From Eubacterium sp. OM08-24 (GTDB taxonomy: Bacteria > Bacillota > Clostridia > Oscillospirales > Acutalibacteraceae), in contig NZ_QSTA01000010.1 in assembly GCF_003438075.1 (NCBI RefSeq), forward strand, positions 3,167-67,166: a stretch of 64,000 bases of DNA. Direction: 5' to 3'. The position numbers and the translations under genes were made by a program. This document shows, one piece after another, positions 51,901 to 59,986 of the stretch. The notes under the pieces are model-generated. The model worked only from the letters and a program-made list of their open reading frames with translations. It had not been told where the DNA came from and made no database searches. Each line of letters starts with the position of its first letter. Within the stretch, counting starts at the first letter, position 1.

Positions 51901-53778
51901 TGTCCATTTAAGAGTGAGTTTCGGTGCGTCGTTTCCAAATCCTCTTGAAAGAGTTATGCCTTTCCCATCGTGGTTTTCATCAATACCTGCACCGATAATG
52001 ACAGGATATGAACCTCCCCAACCGTATTCGTTTTTGAGAAAGTCTGCATTTTCTTTTGAAGATAAACTCTTTTGAAACTGCTCATAGATACGCATTTTAC
52101 CTTCGTAAATACCGCTTCCACAAGTCAGAACTGCGTCGATAATCTCCTGAGAAAAAGTAAAGGCAGAGGTTTTGTTTTCCTCTGCCTGACCGTCTAATAT
52201 GAAGCTCATCTGTCCGTCTGCCGACGGTAGCGGTTTCATTCTATCATTTAATTCTCCCAAAAGACGCATTGCTTCAAAATGCTGTGCAATCACGCTCCAG
52301 TTATAGAAACTCTGTGCAGTTCTGCTGTCATAATGACCTTCCCAAAGGTGCAAAACATTTTGAAATGTCTTGTAACCTACGGTTCTCCCGTCCTCTAATG
52401 AGAGTTCCGTATAGTCGTTATTGAAGATACTCTTGATATATTCGGTACGGGTATCGCTATCGGTATTTCTCTCATAGAAGTCTTTAATATCTTCGAGAGA
52501 AGCCGACAAATGCGGTGTAGTACCGAGTATTTCTCTTATAGTATCATCTCTTCCGAAAAACGGTAGGCTCTTATTCTCGTTACTTCTGTCATAATATTCT
52601 AAATGAATATTACCTGTTCCTTCACGATTTCCTGTGCCGAGTTCCTGATGTTGTTCATCAAGCGAATCCAATTCATCATATCGTCCGCTTTCATCTGCTC
52701 CGTCAGTCCCTCTTTCTCTGCCATCTGTCTGATAAGCGTTTCCTCCAGTTCGGTCGCCCTCTGCTGAACTTCCGACAGATGACTGCTCAGTATCCCTTTC
52801 GTCAGGAGATTGTAATACTGAACCTTGTGGTGTTCTTTCAGATAAGTTCTCCTCATCTGCGACCACTTGCCCTGAATGACCTCCGGCTGTTCGGGCAGAG
52901 TCAGGTTCGGAAGATTGTAATCCCCGACCATCGTGTATGTTATCTCGTTCATAATCGCTGCTCCTTTCGTCTTTGATGTCTTTATTGTATTCCGGTTGCC
53001 TGTTTGCTTCAATTATGCGATTTTGACGGTTCAGTGCCATCACTGTTTTGGAGATTTCCGAAAGTCCCATTTCTGCAATATCGCTTGTGGCAAAGCCTAA
53101 AGCGTTCATCGTATCCTGTGTATTGAAATTGGTAACATCTCGAAAATCATCGGCTTCAAAATATTCGCCGGTATCAATTCCAAGTCTTGTCATCATCATA
53201 TATGCCACGCTGTTTGTGACAACCTTTTTATACAGACTTGCAATCATCGTTTCGTCAAGCCCTTCAAGGAAGCTGTCCTCAGAAGCATAGATGAGGTCAT
53301 TAAGATAATCCGGCAAATTATCCTCTGCGGCATTTTGTGCGGCACTCATAACCGCTTCGCCCAAAGTGACTTTATTATCCAGTTTCCCGAATGTGCTTTC
53401 AAGCGTTTCAATAACATCGTCTGTGTATTCATCCCTCATATCCCAAAGTGGAACAGGACGTGAATATCTGCTCTCGTGGGTATCGGAAATATCGAAGTAG
53501 TGGGTGAGTCTCTGTCTTGCTCTGTTTTCATCGGCAAATACCGCAATACCTCTTGCACCTTTATTTACCCATCGCCCAAAGCTCCTGTTCCAACGCTCAA
53601 TCTCAAGAACTGCTGTTGCGTCTGGTCGCTGTGCGTAGATAAGCAACTGCTCATCATATCGCAGCTTATAGTTCCTGCACGCAGACTGCAAGAAATTCTG
53701 CCAATTCTGCGGATTGGAAACAACCGTCTTGCAGGTTCTGTCATAGAGTTCGGATATGAGTTCGTATTTTCTTGACAC
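45937..53778 (-). CDS. Giant DNA methylase-SNF2 helicase fusion of the ICE
   Basis: The start is a GTG at 53778 after AAGGAGG. In 2613 residues I see an N-terminal domain (about 1-230) and a hydrophilic linker (about 240-420) whose DNA also encodes TnpV in another frame. A methylase has its SAM motif LLEPSCGIGNF near 1138 and NVPFG near 1201. An SNF2-type helicase shows HAVGAGKTFEM near 1816, FIDESHYYKN near 1974 and QRSGRIIRQGN near 2307. A C-terminal coiled coil follows. The catalytic NPPF is NVPF here, as in many of these proteins. The family is a hallmark of Tn1549-like elements, with suggested roles in protecting or remodelling element DNA. Confidence 0.88.
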   Translation of the reverse strand: MSRKYELISELYDRTCKTVVSNPQNWQNFLQSACRNYKLRYDEQLLIYAQRPDATAVLEIERWNRSFGRWVNKGARGIAVFADENRARQRLTHYFDISDTHESRYSRPVPLWDMRDEYTDDVIETLESTFGKLDNKVTLGEAVMSAAQNAAEDNLPDYLNDLIYASEDSFLEGLDETMIASLYKKVVTNSVAYMMMTRLGIDTGEYFEADDFRDVTNFNTQDTMNALGFATSDIAEMGLSEISKTVMALNRQNRIIEANRQPEYNKDIKDERSSDYERDNIHDGRGLQSSEPDSARTAGGHSGQVVADEENLSERTPQGSVLQSPDERDTEQSSVGSSAEGDRTGGNAYQTDGRERGTDGADESGRYDELDSLDEQHQELGTGNREGTGNIHLEYYDRSNENKSLPFFGRDDTIREILGTTPHLSASLEDIKDFYERNTDSDTRTEYIKSIFNNDYTELSLEDGRTVGYKTFQNVLHLWEGHYDSRTAQSFYNWSVIAQHFEAMRLLGELNDRMKPLPSADGQMSFILDGQAEENKTSAFTFSQEIIDAVLTCGSGIYEGKMRIYEQFQKSLSSKENADFLKNEYGWGGSYPVIIGAGIDENHDGKGITLSRGFGNDAPKLTLKWTQVEKRIGELIRADRYLNPKEKEQYPQWLEKQEARRAEIEEQKRNREILSTAPPEEGEQTNDDDIIGKEVVIDDRRFVIESVGKISGDVSMRDVTFEDSVGFPISRVEKIDYVRSLLAEQTQEQQLPETRYEYHLGDTVYIGASEYEILSFDDERVMLYDTEMPLFNKEFSRGEFDRKVRENPLNDHLRVTVLPAAEKADTDENITHSDTKTEQKTDYEDAFFINREQESVTWMYFNPDSSAGGQYVTNTLSFDEIRNAAQNYKSADEFFDYLGSVANQTLADIGTEWFEEADKAFRQTPDFTECTTETMESLIENTERSDMVATNIGKVPIEDFREIIANQNGFDSYDEMYNEGIRIGNGYDKEPEPIKPQWENKTSKVKSFDLHPDIPMAERNTFDLLSNPVEPAGKKERFRRNMEAIKVLKECEFENRFATPEEQLILSKYVGWGGLPEAFDENNSAWADEFVELYTTLSPEEYTAARESTLTAFYTPPEVTDAIYKAMEQMGFMEGNLLEPSCGIGNFIGMLPESMRNTKIYGVELDKISAGIAQQLYQKSSIAAQGFEEVNVLDSFFDGVVGNVPFGDFKVLDKRYDKYNFLIHDYFFAKSLDKLRPGGVMALVTSKGTMDKTNSSVRKYIAQRADLLGAIRLPNDTFKGNAGTEVVSDILFLQKRDRLIDIEPDWVQLGTTDDGITMNSYFVEHPEMILGEMKTVSGRFGEEVTCVPFENADLSELLSEAVANIHGEINDYEVTDELEEEDNSIPADPNVRNFSYTVVDDKIYFRENSRMTSVEVSATAENRIKGMIAVRDSVRNLIELQTGDYPDEEIKAEQSKLNSLYDSYTKKYGLINSRANISAFSDDSSFALLSALEVINENGELERKADMFFKRTIKPHKPVEKVDTASEALAVSMGEKAGIDMEYMSKLTGKNEETLYQDLKGVIFLNPLHGYGNVTEAKYLMADEYLSGNVREKLITAKKTAEVYPEDYKINVEALEKVQPIDLTASEISVRLGATWLPQEVIQQFMFEFLDTPRYAQWNIKVHFSPYTGEWNIEGKSYDRSNVKAYSTYGTGRINAYKIIEETLNLKDVRIFDYIEDDEGRKKAVLNKKETAIAQAKQELIKQGFQDWIWADPDRREKLTKMYNEKFNSIRPREYDGSHITFSGMNPEITLREHQRNAVAHILYGGNTLLAHAVGAGKTFEMVAASQESKRLGLCNKSLFVVPNHLTEQWAAEYLQLYPSANILVATKKDFETKNRKKFCGRIATGDYDAVIIGHSQFEKIPMSIERQRAILEQQLNELTEGIAELKRNREENFSVKQLEKSRKSVKQKLQKLNDQSRKDDVVTFEELGVDRLFIDESHYYKNLYLYTKMRNVGGIAQTEAQKSSDLFMKCRYLDEITGGRGTVFATGTPISNSMVELYTIQRYLQYNTLVKNGLQHFDAWASTFGETVTAIELTPEGTGYRAKTRFAKFYNLPELMAMFKEVADIKTADMLNLPVPEAEYHNVSVEPSEMQKEMVASLAERAEKVRGGGVDSSVDNMLKITNDGRKLALDQRMLNAMLPDFENSKINACVDNVYRIWEENKDKKSAQLVFCDLSTPKNDGTFSVYNDIRKKLIERGVPESEVRFIHEAETDVKKKELFQKVRKGEVRVLMGSTQKMGAGTNVQDRLIALHDVDCPWRPADLEQRSGRIIRQGNSNPKVEIYRYVTKQTFDAYLYQLVEGKQKFASQIMTSKSPVRSAEDIDETALSYAEIKMLATGNPYIKEKMDLDIQVQKLKLLKSNFLSEKYSLEDKIIKYYPQRITSLENRINGLTADVETAKQHPKPTDDRFVGMEVKGVFYSEKADAGKAIIEACKEMTSPAPVLLGKYRGFETELSFDTTERSYCVTVKGETSKQVSLGDDVFGNITRIDNTVERFVDDLEKAKDSLADTKNQFETAQKEVQKPFVQEEELKSKLARLDELNILLNMDKKENEIVGGEPDEGESTEKRKEKSYER
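52599..52952 (-). CDS. tnpV: TnpV-like protein overprinted inside the giant helicase gene
   Basis: On the same strand but in another frame, an ATG at 52952 with AAAGGAG opens a 117-residue ORF. It starts MNEITYTMVGDYNLPNLTLP and continues with MRRTYLKEHHKVQYYNLLTKG and MMNWIRLMNNIRNSAQEIV. This matches my memory of the TnpV family first named on Tn4451. The host protein over the same bases is low-complexity and hydrophilic (residues about 276-393). Conserved family sequence plus its own ribosome-binding site argue that tnpV is real and that the linker is the secondary reading. Confidence 0.75.
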   Translation of the reverse strand: MNEITYTMVGDYNLPNLTLPEQPEVIQGKWSQMRRTYLKEHHKVQYYNLLTKGILSSHLSEVQQRATELEETLIRQMAEKEGLTEQMKADDMMNWIRLMNNIRNSAQEIVKEQVIFI

Positions 53779-53793
53779 TGCTTTCGCACCTCC

Positions 53794-54075
53794 TTATCGT
53801 TCTTTTTCTTTGCTTTTTGCCGGTTTAATCTTTTCCTTTCTGGCAGGTTCAACGATATGACCGTTTCTTTCACACATCTCTGCAAATTCACAGATGTGGA
53901 AAACATCCGAGCCGATTTGTGTGTGATAGTCGTCGATATATTTACACTCACGCTCCAATGTTGTTCCGTTTCTTGTGTGAATCAGGATTTTATCTCCGTC
54001 ATTTATACGGAATTTCTCGTTATATCCACTGTCAATAAAGCGGATGCTGTTTTCCTTATGTTCCTGACTGTTCAT
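53794..54075 (-). CDS. Conserved hypothetical ICE protein
   Basis: The GTG at 54084 overlaps the ribosome-binding site; the ATG at 54075 (MNSQEHKENSIRFIDSGYNEKF) sits 8 nt after GGAGG, giving 93 residues. It has a beta-rich first half (KFRINDGDKILIH; HTQIGSDVFHICEFAEMCE) and a basic tail. It precedes the giant helicase gene by 15 nt. Family and function are not recognised. Confidence 0.62.
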   Translation of the reverse strand: MNSQEHKENSIRFIDSGYNEKFRINDGDKILIHTRNGTTLERECKYIDDYHTQIGSDVFHICEFAEMCERNGHIVEPARKEKIKPAKSKEKER

Positions 54076-54283
54076 CCGTACCACCTCCCAAATATGAGAA
54101 CAGCTTGTTGACTTTGGTTTCTTTTTGAAGTTCGATGATGAGTGCCATATCCGGTATCGTGATACCCGGAATCTTCAAAATGCTCTCCATATCAAGCTGT
54201 TGTAATTTCTTTTCCGTATTACAACCGGAATCAAACAATTTCGCCATTAACTTTGTTTTCTGTTGAAATGTCGTTTTGCTCAT
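54056..54283 (-). CDS. Conserved hypothetical ICE protein
   Basis: The ATG at 54283 (MSKTTFQQKTKLMAKLFDSGCN) follows AAGGAGG, giving 75 residues, mostly helical. It overlaps the next gene by 20 nt. It resembles the short proteins that accompany the giant helicase in related elements, but I cannot assign a function. Confidence 0.6.
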   Translation of the reverse strand: MSKTTFQQKTKLMAKLFDSGCNTEKKLQQLDMESILKIPGITIPDMALIIELQKETKVNKLFSYLGGGTDEQSGT

Positions 54284-54296
54284 CTTGCCGTCCTCC

Positions 54297-54587
54297 TTAT
54301 TCAATTTCTATGACTACACGAATACTGCTGTCGCAGCCACTGCACTGTCTGGAAAGTTCCGGGAACAAAGATTGCACCCTCTGTCTCGACCTGCGGATAG
54401 TTTCAAAGCACGGTAAACCGTAGCCCTTGTAGTTGTTGACTATATCCTCAAGAGATAAGTCGCCGACTTTCAAATAACTGTATCGGTTGTAATAGCAGAG
54501 GATAAGCTGCATATCGTCATACCTTGTTTCAGGGCATTCTTTTAGGATTGCAAGCACCTTGCTGTCAACCGTTCTCTGCTTATTCAT
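54297..54587 (-). CDS. Conserved hypothetical ICE protein, possibly DNA-binding
   Basis: The 96-residue protein is predicted helical (DSKVLAILKECPETRYDDMQLILCYY; LPCFETIRRSRQRVQSLFPEL). The ETIRRSRQRVQ segment looks like a recognition helix, and a C-terminal SRQCSGCDSS holds two cysteines. It starts the group of small genes that precede the giant helicase. No firm family. Confidence 0.58.
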   Translation of the reverse strand: MNKQRTVDSKVLAILKECPETRYDDMQLILCYYNRYSYLKVGDLSLEDIVNNYKGYGLPCFETIRRSRQRVQSLFPELSRQCSGCDSSIRVVIEIE

Positions 54588-54609
54588 AAAGCACCTCCAT
54601 AAAGTAAAT

Positions 54610-54634
54610 GGACGGAGTTTTTTACGCTCCGCCC
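54610..54634 (-). terminator. Possible terminator after the 29-residue membrane peptide
   Basis: GGACGGAG (54610-54617) pairs with CTCCGCCC (54627-54634) with one mismatch. The A-rich loop is followed by few T on the minus strand, so termination may be weak. Confidence 0.5.
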
Positions 54635-54647
54635 ACCATTTTGTTTC

Positions 54648-54737
54648 TTATTTCTTTCTGTTTTTAATCTGTAAGAAGATAAAGCCGCCGATAATAAAGG
54701 CGACCAAAACAACTGCTACGATTGTCTTTGCGTCCAT
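54648..54737 (-). CDS. 29-residue single-pass membrane peptide
   Basis: The ATG shares its first base with the stop of the adhesin gene (TAATG) and follows AAGGAGG at 10 nt. The peptide is MDAKTIVAVVLVAFIIGGF followed by IFLQIKNRKK, i.e. one membrane helix with a basic cytoplasmic end. It resembles the DUF3789 peptide in its GGFI segment. Coupling to the adhesin suggests a role in its export or sorting, but this is inference. Confidence 0.6.
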   Translation of the reverse strand: MDAKTIVAVVLVAFIIGGFIFLQIKNRKK

Positions 54738-57700
54738 TATTCATTGCCCTCCTTTTTCTTCTTTCTCTTGGAAGCAACAACCGTTGCAACGATACCGAGT
54801 GCAGAAGCACCTGCAAGTGCTACCCAAAGACTGGTCTTTCTGTCATCGCCGGTTTTCGGTGTATCACGAAGTTCGTTATGCATCTCGATTTCTACCGTTT
54901 CGCCAACCTTTACGGTCACTTTCTTATCGGCAGGTAAAACATATCCGGCAGATACATTGTCGTTGACCTCAGACACTGTGTATTCGCCGATACGAAGTCC
55001 ATCTACGGAGATTTCGCCATTCTTATCGGTTGTAAAGGTGCTGTCATAACCGTTGACACCTGTTACTCTGAAAGTGAAGCCTTCCACCTTACCGTCGGAA
55101 GATGTCTTTTTAATTTTCAGGTTTCCTTTCATTGCTTCGTTGATAAAGCCGACTCCCGCTTTGTTTTCTACTTTGTAGGTAGTTTCACCTTTTTCAATGA
55201 ATACGGAATAAACGCCCTTATCAAGCACAAATCCCTCCGGTGCTTTGGTTTCTCGTACAAGATATTTACCGTAGAGAAGTTCTTTCATCTCATAGATACC
55301 GGTTGCGGTTTCGTCAAGATTTCCGATAAGTTCATCGTCATCGTCCAGTTTACCGTCGCCATTAACATCCTTATACACTTCAAAAGTTGCACCTGTCAGT
55401 TTGTTATCCGGATAATCAGCGTCCACTTTGGTAAGTTCAATATTACCGTGAATATATTCGTCGGTAATTTCCACTTCAATGACCTGCTCATTCTCCCAGA
55501 TGTTTACTTCGTAAGAAGTATCATCAAGCACAAAGCCTTCAGGAGCTTCAATCTCTCTTACAATCCATTTTCCATAAGGAACTTTGGCAAAAGAAAAACT
55601 GCCGTCCTTTTCAGATGTGGCAGTCATAATAGCGTGTTCTTTTGTAAACTCGGTTTCATCTGCTTTGAAAATGCCGATTAAAGCACCGCCCAGTGCTTCT
55701 CCGTTCTCGTCAATTTTCTTACCGGATACAGAACCGTAAATGAGTTTATTCTCAATCGGCTTACCGTCATTTACCTTGATTTCAACCGTTTCGGTATCCT
55801 GACCGGCATACTCGAATGTGAACGGATACTGTGTGTCGGAGAGGATATAATGCTCATCTGTGGCAATTTCCTTGACATAGTAGCTGCCAAATGGAAGGTC
55901 TGTATTTGCAGTCGCTGCTCCGTTTTCATCAAGCGTGATAATCTCAATCAAACCGTCAGCCGGGATAGCTGTTCCGCTTGAAGATACAATATCTTCTTTT
56001 GCGTAAAGACCGAAGCTGATATTTTTGATTTCATCATTCTTTCCGATACCAAAGGTTTCATCCTGCTCTAAGATTTTCTCAAGAGAAATCTTCACTTTCT
56101 GTCGCTCGTTTACGAAGCTGGTTGCGGTTTCTGTTACCGCTACATCCTGTCCAGCATAAGTGAGTTCTACCGAATGCTTTTCTTTGTTGATGACCATACC
56201 TGTCGGTGCTTTGGTTTCAACAACGGTGTATTTACCGAGATAGAGTTCCTTGCTCTTAGCAGTGCCATCCTCATCGGTTGTTACGGTATCTACCACATCG
56301 CCCTTGTGATAACGAAGTGTACCGTCCGGTGTAATAACATCTTCATCGGCTGTGATTTCATAAACCGCCCCTGCAAGTCCTTTGACCTTATACACCGGCT
56401 GATAAATCACATCTTTATCCTCCTCGCCGGATACACTGACACCGAAAAATGCTTCGCCTGTTTTCTCAACGGAAATCGTACCTTTCTGTGCCATATTCGG
56501 CTTGTCCACCTTAATCAATGTGATACCGCCTTCCTGTGTGGAATTTTCTTCTGTTACATCAAAGGAAACAGGAGTACTGTCGAGTACATATCCATACGGA
56601 GCCTGAACCTCAACAAGTGAATATCCCTTGCCATAGTCCAGTTTTTCAGGTGTAACAAGCTGACCGTCTGCGTCGGTATAGAATGTGTCGATGGTTGTCG
56701 GTGTCGGATAAGTAAATGTCATACTTACTTTGTTACCGGCAGGGTCATAGATTTGGAAACCTGCACCTGCATACGGAATAGTTTTGCCTGTTTCAGCATC
56801 TTTCTTTACCACCTTGATATAACTCTCAAAGTTGGCATTGTTGATGAGATAACGGTAGGTCTGTCCGTCCTGAGAAATGAAAACATCAAAGTCTTTCATA
56901 AACTCACGACCTTCCCAACCTTTAGTCTGATGAACGGTATATACGCCGTATGGCATATCCTTTGTCTGAGCAAATCCGTTTTCATCGCAAACTATGGTAT
57001 CTCTTTCATCTTTGTCGGCTTTTTCAAATGAGCCGGAAGATTTCAGATACACTTCAAATTCAGCACCGTTTTCCAGTGTCTCAATCTTGGTTTCCCCATC
57101 ATCGGTATGTTTGATGATAGCGATATTGCCTTTCATAACCTGCTCTGTCACGTCATTTGCCACAAGATTGTGTTCAATCGTAAAGAGTTTTGGCTCTGCA
57201 CCTACCTTGTGGATTGTCTTATCAAGAAGATACCCCTCGCTCGGTGTGATTTCTCTGATTGTCCAGTCGCTGCCGCAGACATATTCCTTAGTTGTGAACT
57301 GTCCGTCGCTGTCGGTTACATACTTATCCACAAGTGTGTCGCCTTTATAAATTCCGTAAACAGCACCGGAAAGTTTAGCGTCGCCCTGAGCAGTGCCTTC
57401 TTCTCGGTCGCTCTTTGTTACGGTTACGCTGAACTTCTTCAAGATATTTGTGAAATCACGGTTTGTAACCTCTTTCCACTGAATCGGTGCAGTCTGTTTT
57501 TCGGGAACGACATAGCGGATTGCTGTGTCCACTTCTTCGAGCGTATATGGTGTGCTTCCGCTGATAAGAACATCTTTGAATGTTGCTACACCGTTTTTAT
57601 CGGTAACTGCATATTCATCAACTGCAATGCCTGCAAGGGAAGTACCGTAAAGGTGGAATTTCACACCCTCCACAAGATTATCTTCCGATGATTTAATGAC

Positions 57701-58987
57701 CTGAAGATTACCTCTCTTGAGAACATTGTTGAAGTTTACGGTTGCCACCTGACCAGCAACAACGGTTACTCTGTGGGTTTCCTGCGGAACATATTTGTCA
57801 ATGGACTGCTCCGTAACGGTATATATGCCCGGCATAAGGTTATCAAGCTGGAACTTACCGCCGTTTGCTGTGGTAACTGTCTGATTTACTCCGTTACCTG
57901 AAATAGTGAAATTGATACCATCAACCTTTCCGTCCTCAGATGTTTTCACAATCTGACAAGAACCGTAACTGACTTTCATCTTCACATATCCGGTCACAGG
58001 GTCGCTGACTTCCTGAGCATAAGTTACTACATCCTGCACGCTTGAATTTTGACCGTGCTTGCCCTCAGACCATACGACAACACCTCTGCGGACACCGTTT
58101 TTCTTACTTGCGGTAATGGTAAATTCCTTACTCGGTGCTTTATCCATTGACACCGTAAGTTTGTTTCCGCTTGTGGAAAATGTTACACCACTAATACTCG
58201 CCTTGAAAGCATAATTGGAGAGTACACCGTTTGAGTCTGTAAGGGTTGTAACATATTTGCTTCCGTTCCATTCAAGCTCATTGACTTTCGCTGAACCGCT
58301 TGATTTAGTACAGAAGCTCGGCACAACTGTGTGATTCTGCACACTGCTGACCATACTGTTGTAGTAACTCATAATCTTACTGCGAAGCGGATGTTTGGCA
58401 TTGATAACATCTTTCACATTACTGCAACCACTGGCTGCTTTGTGATTAAAGTTTGCGTCACGCTCGCCTACGACAGTTTCCCAAATAAGAAGCTGTGTTG
58501 CATAGGCGTGAGCAATACTGTTTGCCGCACTTTCGTTCTGCGACCTCCAGCTTGTTGAAATCGTTCCTCGATAGCCGTACTGCAAGATACGACCGATAAA
58601 GAGTCTGATTTCATCTCCGGAGATAACTCCGTTTGCTGTGATGTTGTTAAAATAATTTTCATCGTATTTGTTCATACTCTGACTGGAACTGAGTGAAACA
58701 CCCGGTTCGATACAATAGGCAATGTTACCGGAATACGAGCCGATTGCCTTTAAGTTGGTGTGGGTGGAACTGCCGGTATGCCAACCGTTCTTCAAGGTAA
58801 GGTTACTGTGTCCCCACACACCGTCGTAATTAGCGTCTCCGTCACGAGGAAAATCAACCATATACACTTCGGTCTTTTCTCCGCTTGCGGCAAACGCTGT
58901 ACTTGTCCCAATGCTCATAAAGGCACTGAGACCGAGAACCGTCGCCATAACAAACGATACAGCTCTCTTGATTTTCGTCTTTACCAT
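54737..58987 (-). CDS. SpaA-like cell-wall adhesin with thioester and Cna-B domains
   Basis: The 1416 residues begin with a signal peptide (SFVMATVLGLSAFMSIGTSTAFA). An N-terminal thioester domain follows, with the cysteine in AYCIEPGVSL and the partner glutamine in AHAYATQLLIWETV. About nine Cna-B/SpaA repeats come next, with many E-x-x-APxGY motifs (EVQAPYGYVLD, ETKAPTGMVI, EIEAPEGFVLD). It ends with TPKTG (1376-1380), a membrane helix and KRKKKK. Thioester adhesins bond covalently to target surfaces and may hold mating cells together. Sortase B at 32833-33600 is the likely anchoring enzyme. Confidence 0.92.
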   Translation of the reverse strand: MVKTKIKRAVSFVMATVLGLSAFMSIGTSTAFAASGEKTEVYMVDFPRDGDANYDGVWGHSNLTLKNGWHTGSSTHTNLKAIGSYSGNIAYCIEPGVSLSSSQSMNKYDENYFNNITANGVISGDEIRLFIGRILQYGYRGTISTSWRSQNESAANSIAHAYATQLLIWETVVGERDANFNHKAASGCSNVKDVINAKHPLRSKIMSYYNSMVSSVQNHTVVPSFCTKSSGSAKVNELEWNGSKYVTTLTDSNGVLSNYAFKASISGVTFSTSGNKLTVSMDKAPSKEFTITASKKNGVRRGVVVWSEGKHGQNSSVQDVVTYAQEVSDPVTGYVKMKVSYGSCQIVKTSEDGKVDGINFTISGNGVNQTVTTANGGKFQLDNLMPGIYTVTEQSIDKYVPQETHRVTVVAGQVATVNFNNVLKRGNLQVIKSSEDNLVEGVKFHLYGTSLAGIAVDEYAVTDKNGVATFKDVLISGSTPYTLEEVDTAIRYVVPEKQTAPIQWKEVTNRDFTNILKKFSVTVTKSDREEGTAQGDAKLSGAVYGIYKGDTLVDKYVTDSDGQFTTKEYVCGSDWTIREITPSEGYLLDKTIHKVGAEPKLFTIEHNLVANDVTEQVMKGNIAIIKHTDDGETKIETLENGAEFEVYLKSSGSFEKADKDERDTIVCDENGFAQTKDMPYGVYTVHQTKGWEGREFMKDFDVFISQDGQTYRYLINNANFESYIKVVKKDAETGKTIPYAGAGFQIYDPAGNKVSMTFTYPTPTTIDTFYTDADGQLVTPEKLDYGKGYSLVEVQAPYGYVLDSTPVSFDVTEENSTQEGGITLIKVDKPNMAQKGTISVEKTGEAFFGVSVSGEEDKDVIYQPVYKVKGLAGAVYEITADEDVITPDGTLRYHKGDVVDTVTTDEDGTAKSKELYLGKYTVVETKAPTGMVINKEKHSVELTYAGQDVAVTETATSFVNERQKVKISLEKILEQDETFGIGKNDEIKNISFGLYAKEDIVSSSGTAIPADGLIEIITLDENGAATANTDLPFGSYYVKEIATDEHYILSDTQYPFTFEYAGQDTETVEIKVNDGKPIENKLIYGSVSGKKIDENGEALGGALIGIFKADETEFTKEHAIMTATSEKDGSFSFAKVPYGKWIVREIEAPEGFVLDDTSYEVNIWENEQVIEVEITDEYIHGNIELTKVDADYPDNKLTGATFEVYKDVNGDGKLDDDDELIGNLDETATGIYEMKELLYGKYLVRETKAPEGFVLDKGVYSVFIEKGETTYKVENKAGVGFINEAMKGNLKIKKTSSDGKVEGFTFRVTGVNGYDSTFTTDKNGEISVDGLRIGEYTVSEVNDNVSAGYVLPADKKVTVKVGETVEIEMHNELRDTPKTGDDRKTSLWVALAGASALGIVATVVASKRKKKKEGNE

Positions 58988-59013
58988 CTAAGTTTCCTCC
59001 TTAAAATGAAAGA

Positions 59014-59036
59014 ACGCACCGATTATCTCAGTGCGT
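59014..59036 (-). terminator. Terminator between the lipoprotein and the adhesin
   Basis: ACGCAC (59014-59019) pairs with GTGCGT (59031-59036), followed on the minus strand by TCTTTCATTTT. The stem is short, so read-through into the adhesin gene is likely. Confidence 0.55.
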
Positions 59037-59062
59037 CCGATACTGTATTTTATTTTGTTTTT

Positions 59063-59746
59063 TTAGCAGTAGCCGATATAGATTTCATATTCCGTATCGG
59101 ATACCTTTTCTGCCCATACGCATACTGCGGTAAAGCCCTCCACATTTTTATACCTGTTCAGCCTGCTTTGAATATCATCCTTAATGCCTGTGCGTTTTGC
59201 ATTTACAGTGATAGGATTATCCCAACAATCCGTTGCGGTGCTGTCAAGTTCCAAACCAATGCTTTGGGCATAACTCTTGGCGTAATTGACATAGGAATTA
59301 ACATCAAAACTCGGCTTTACTTCTTCCGTCGGTTTTGGCTGCGTGGGTTTCACTTCTTCCTTAACCGTCGGTGTTTCCGGCTCTGGCTTCGGTTGTTGCT
59401 GTGGCTGCTTCTGCTCTTGAGTACTGTCAGGCTTTTTCGTTACATGAACGGATTCATAGCTTTTTGCAGTTTCCGTCTTACTACCTGCCGTAGAAGAAAC
59501 ATCCGACTTTTCCTGCTGACTCGGCTCTGTTGTTGCTTCACTTGATACCGGTTGCTCTGTTTCCGGAACAACACTTGTTGTATCATCTGCTTTTTCTGTT
59601 TCGGTCATTGTTTCGGTATTACCAGCCGTAGAAGAAATCCTTTTATCCGTGTCATTTCGTGCGGTTTCTTTCGCTGTGTTACCGTTACATCCGGCAAGCA
59701 AAATCATCAAGCAGGCAATCATACAAACCATCCATTTCTTTTTCAT
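59063..59746 (-). CDS. Lipoprotein with a disordered Pro/Glu/Lys stalk
   Basis: The 227-residue protein has a lipoprotein signal (MKKKWMVCMIACLMILLAGC, lipobox LLAGC with C20). About 120 residues rich in Thr, Glu, Pro and Lys follow. A C-terminal domain of about 80 residues (FDVNSYVNYAKSYAQSIGLEL onward) ends IYIGYC. It is displayed outside the membrane. Lipoproteins of this build lie beside SpaA genes on related elements. Function unknown. Confidence 0.8.
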   Translation of the reverse strand: MKKKWMVCMIACLMILLAGCNGNTAKETARNDTDKRISSTAGNTETMTETEKADDTTSVVPETEQPVSSEATTEPSQQEKSDVSSTAGSKTETAKSYESVHVTKKPDSTQEQKQPQQQPKPEPETPTVKEEVKPTQPKPTEEVKPSFDVNSYVNYAKSYAQSIGLELDSTATDCWDNPITVNAKRTGIKDDIQSRLNRYKNVEGFTAVCVWAEKVSDTEYEIYIGYC

Positions 59747-59986
59747 AAGCTATCACTCCTTTCGCCTTAATCGTAATCAATCGGGCGAAAAACAGCAAAG
59801 GTGCGAATATCCAAACTTTTTATCGTATCAGACATTTTGTTTACACTTCAAATGTGCGAACCCTTTATTAGACAGCTATAAGTTATGAGAGATAGGTATA
59901 TTCAAGTGAGACAGAATATATCTTTTCAGCAAGTAAACAGTAGGTATTAGGGGGTAGAGTGTGAGAAGGGGGAGTAACAAAATCGG

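Noticed and set aside
58760..59545. 261-codon plus-strand open frame
   Set aside because: Antisense to the adhesin start and the lipoprotein gene, crossing the gap between them. Composition is unlike a real protein.
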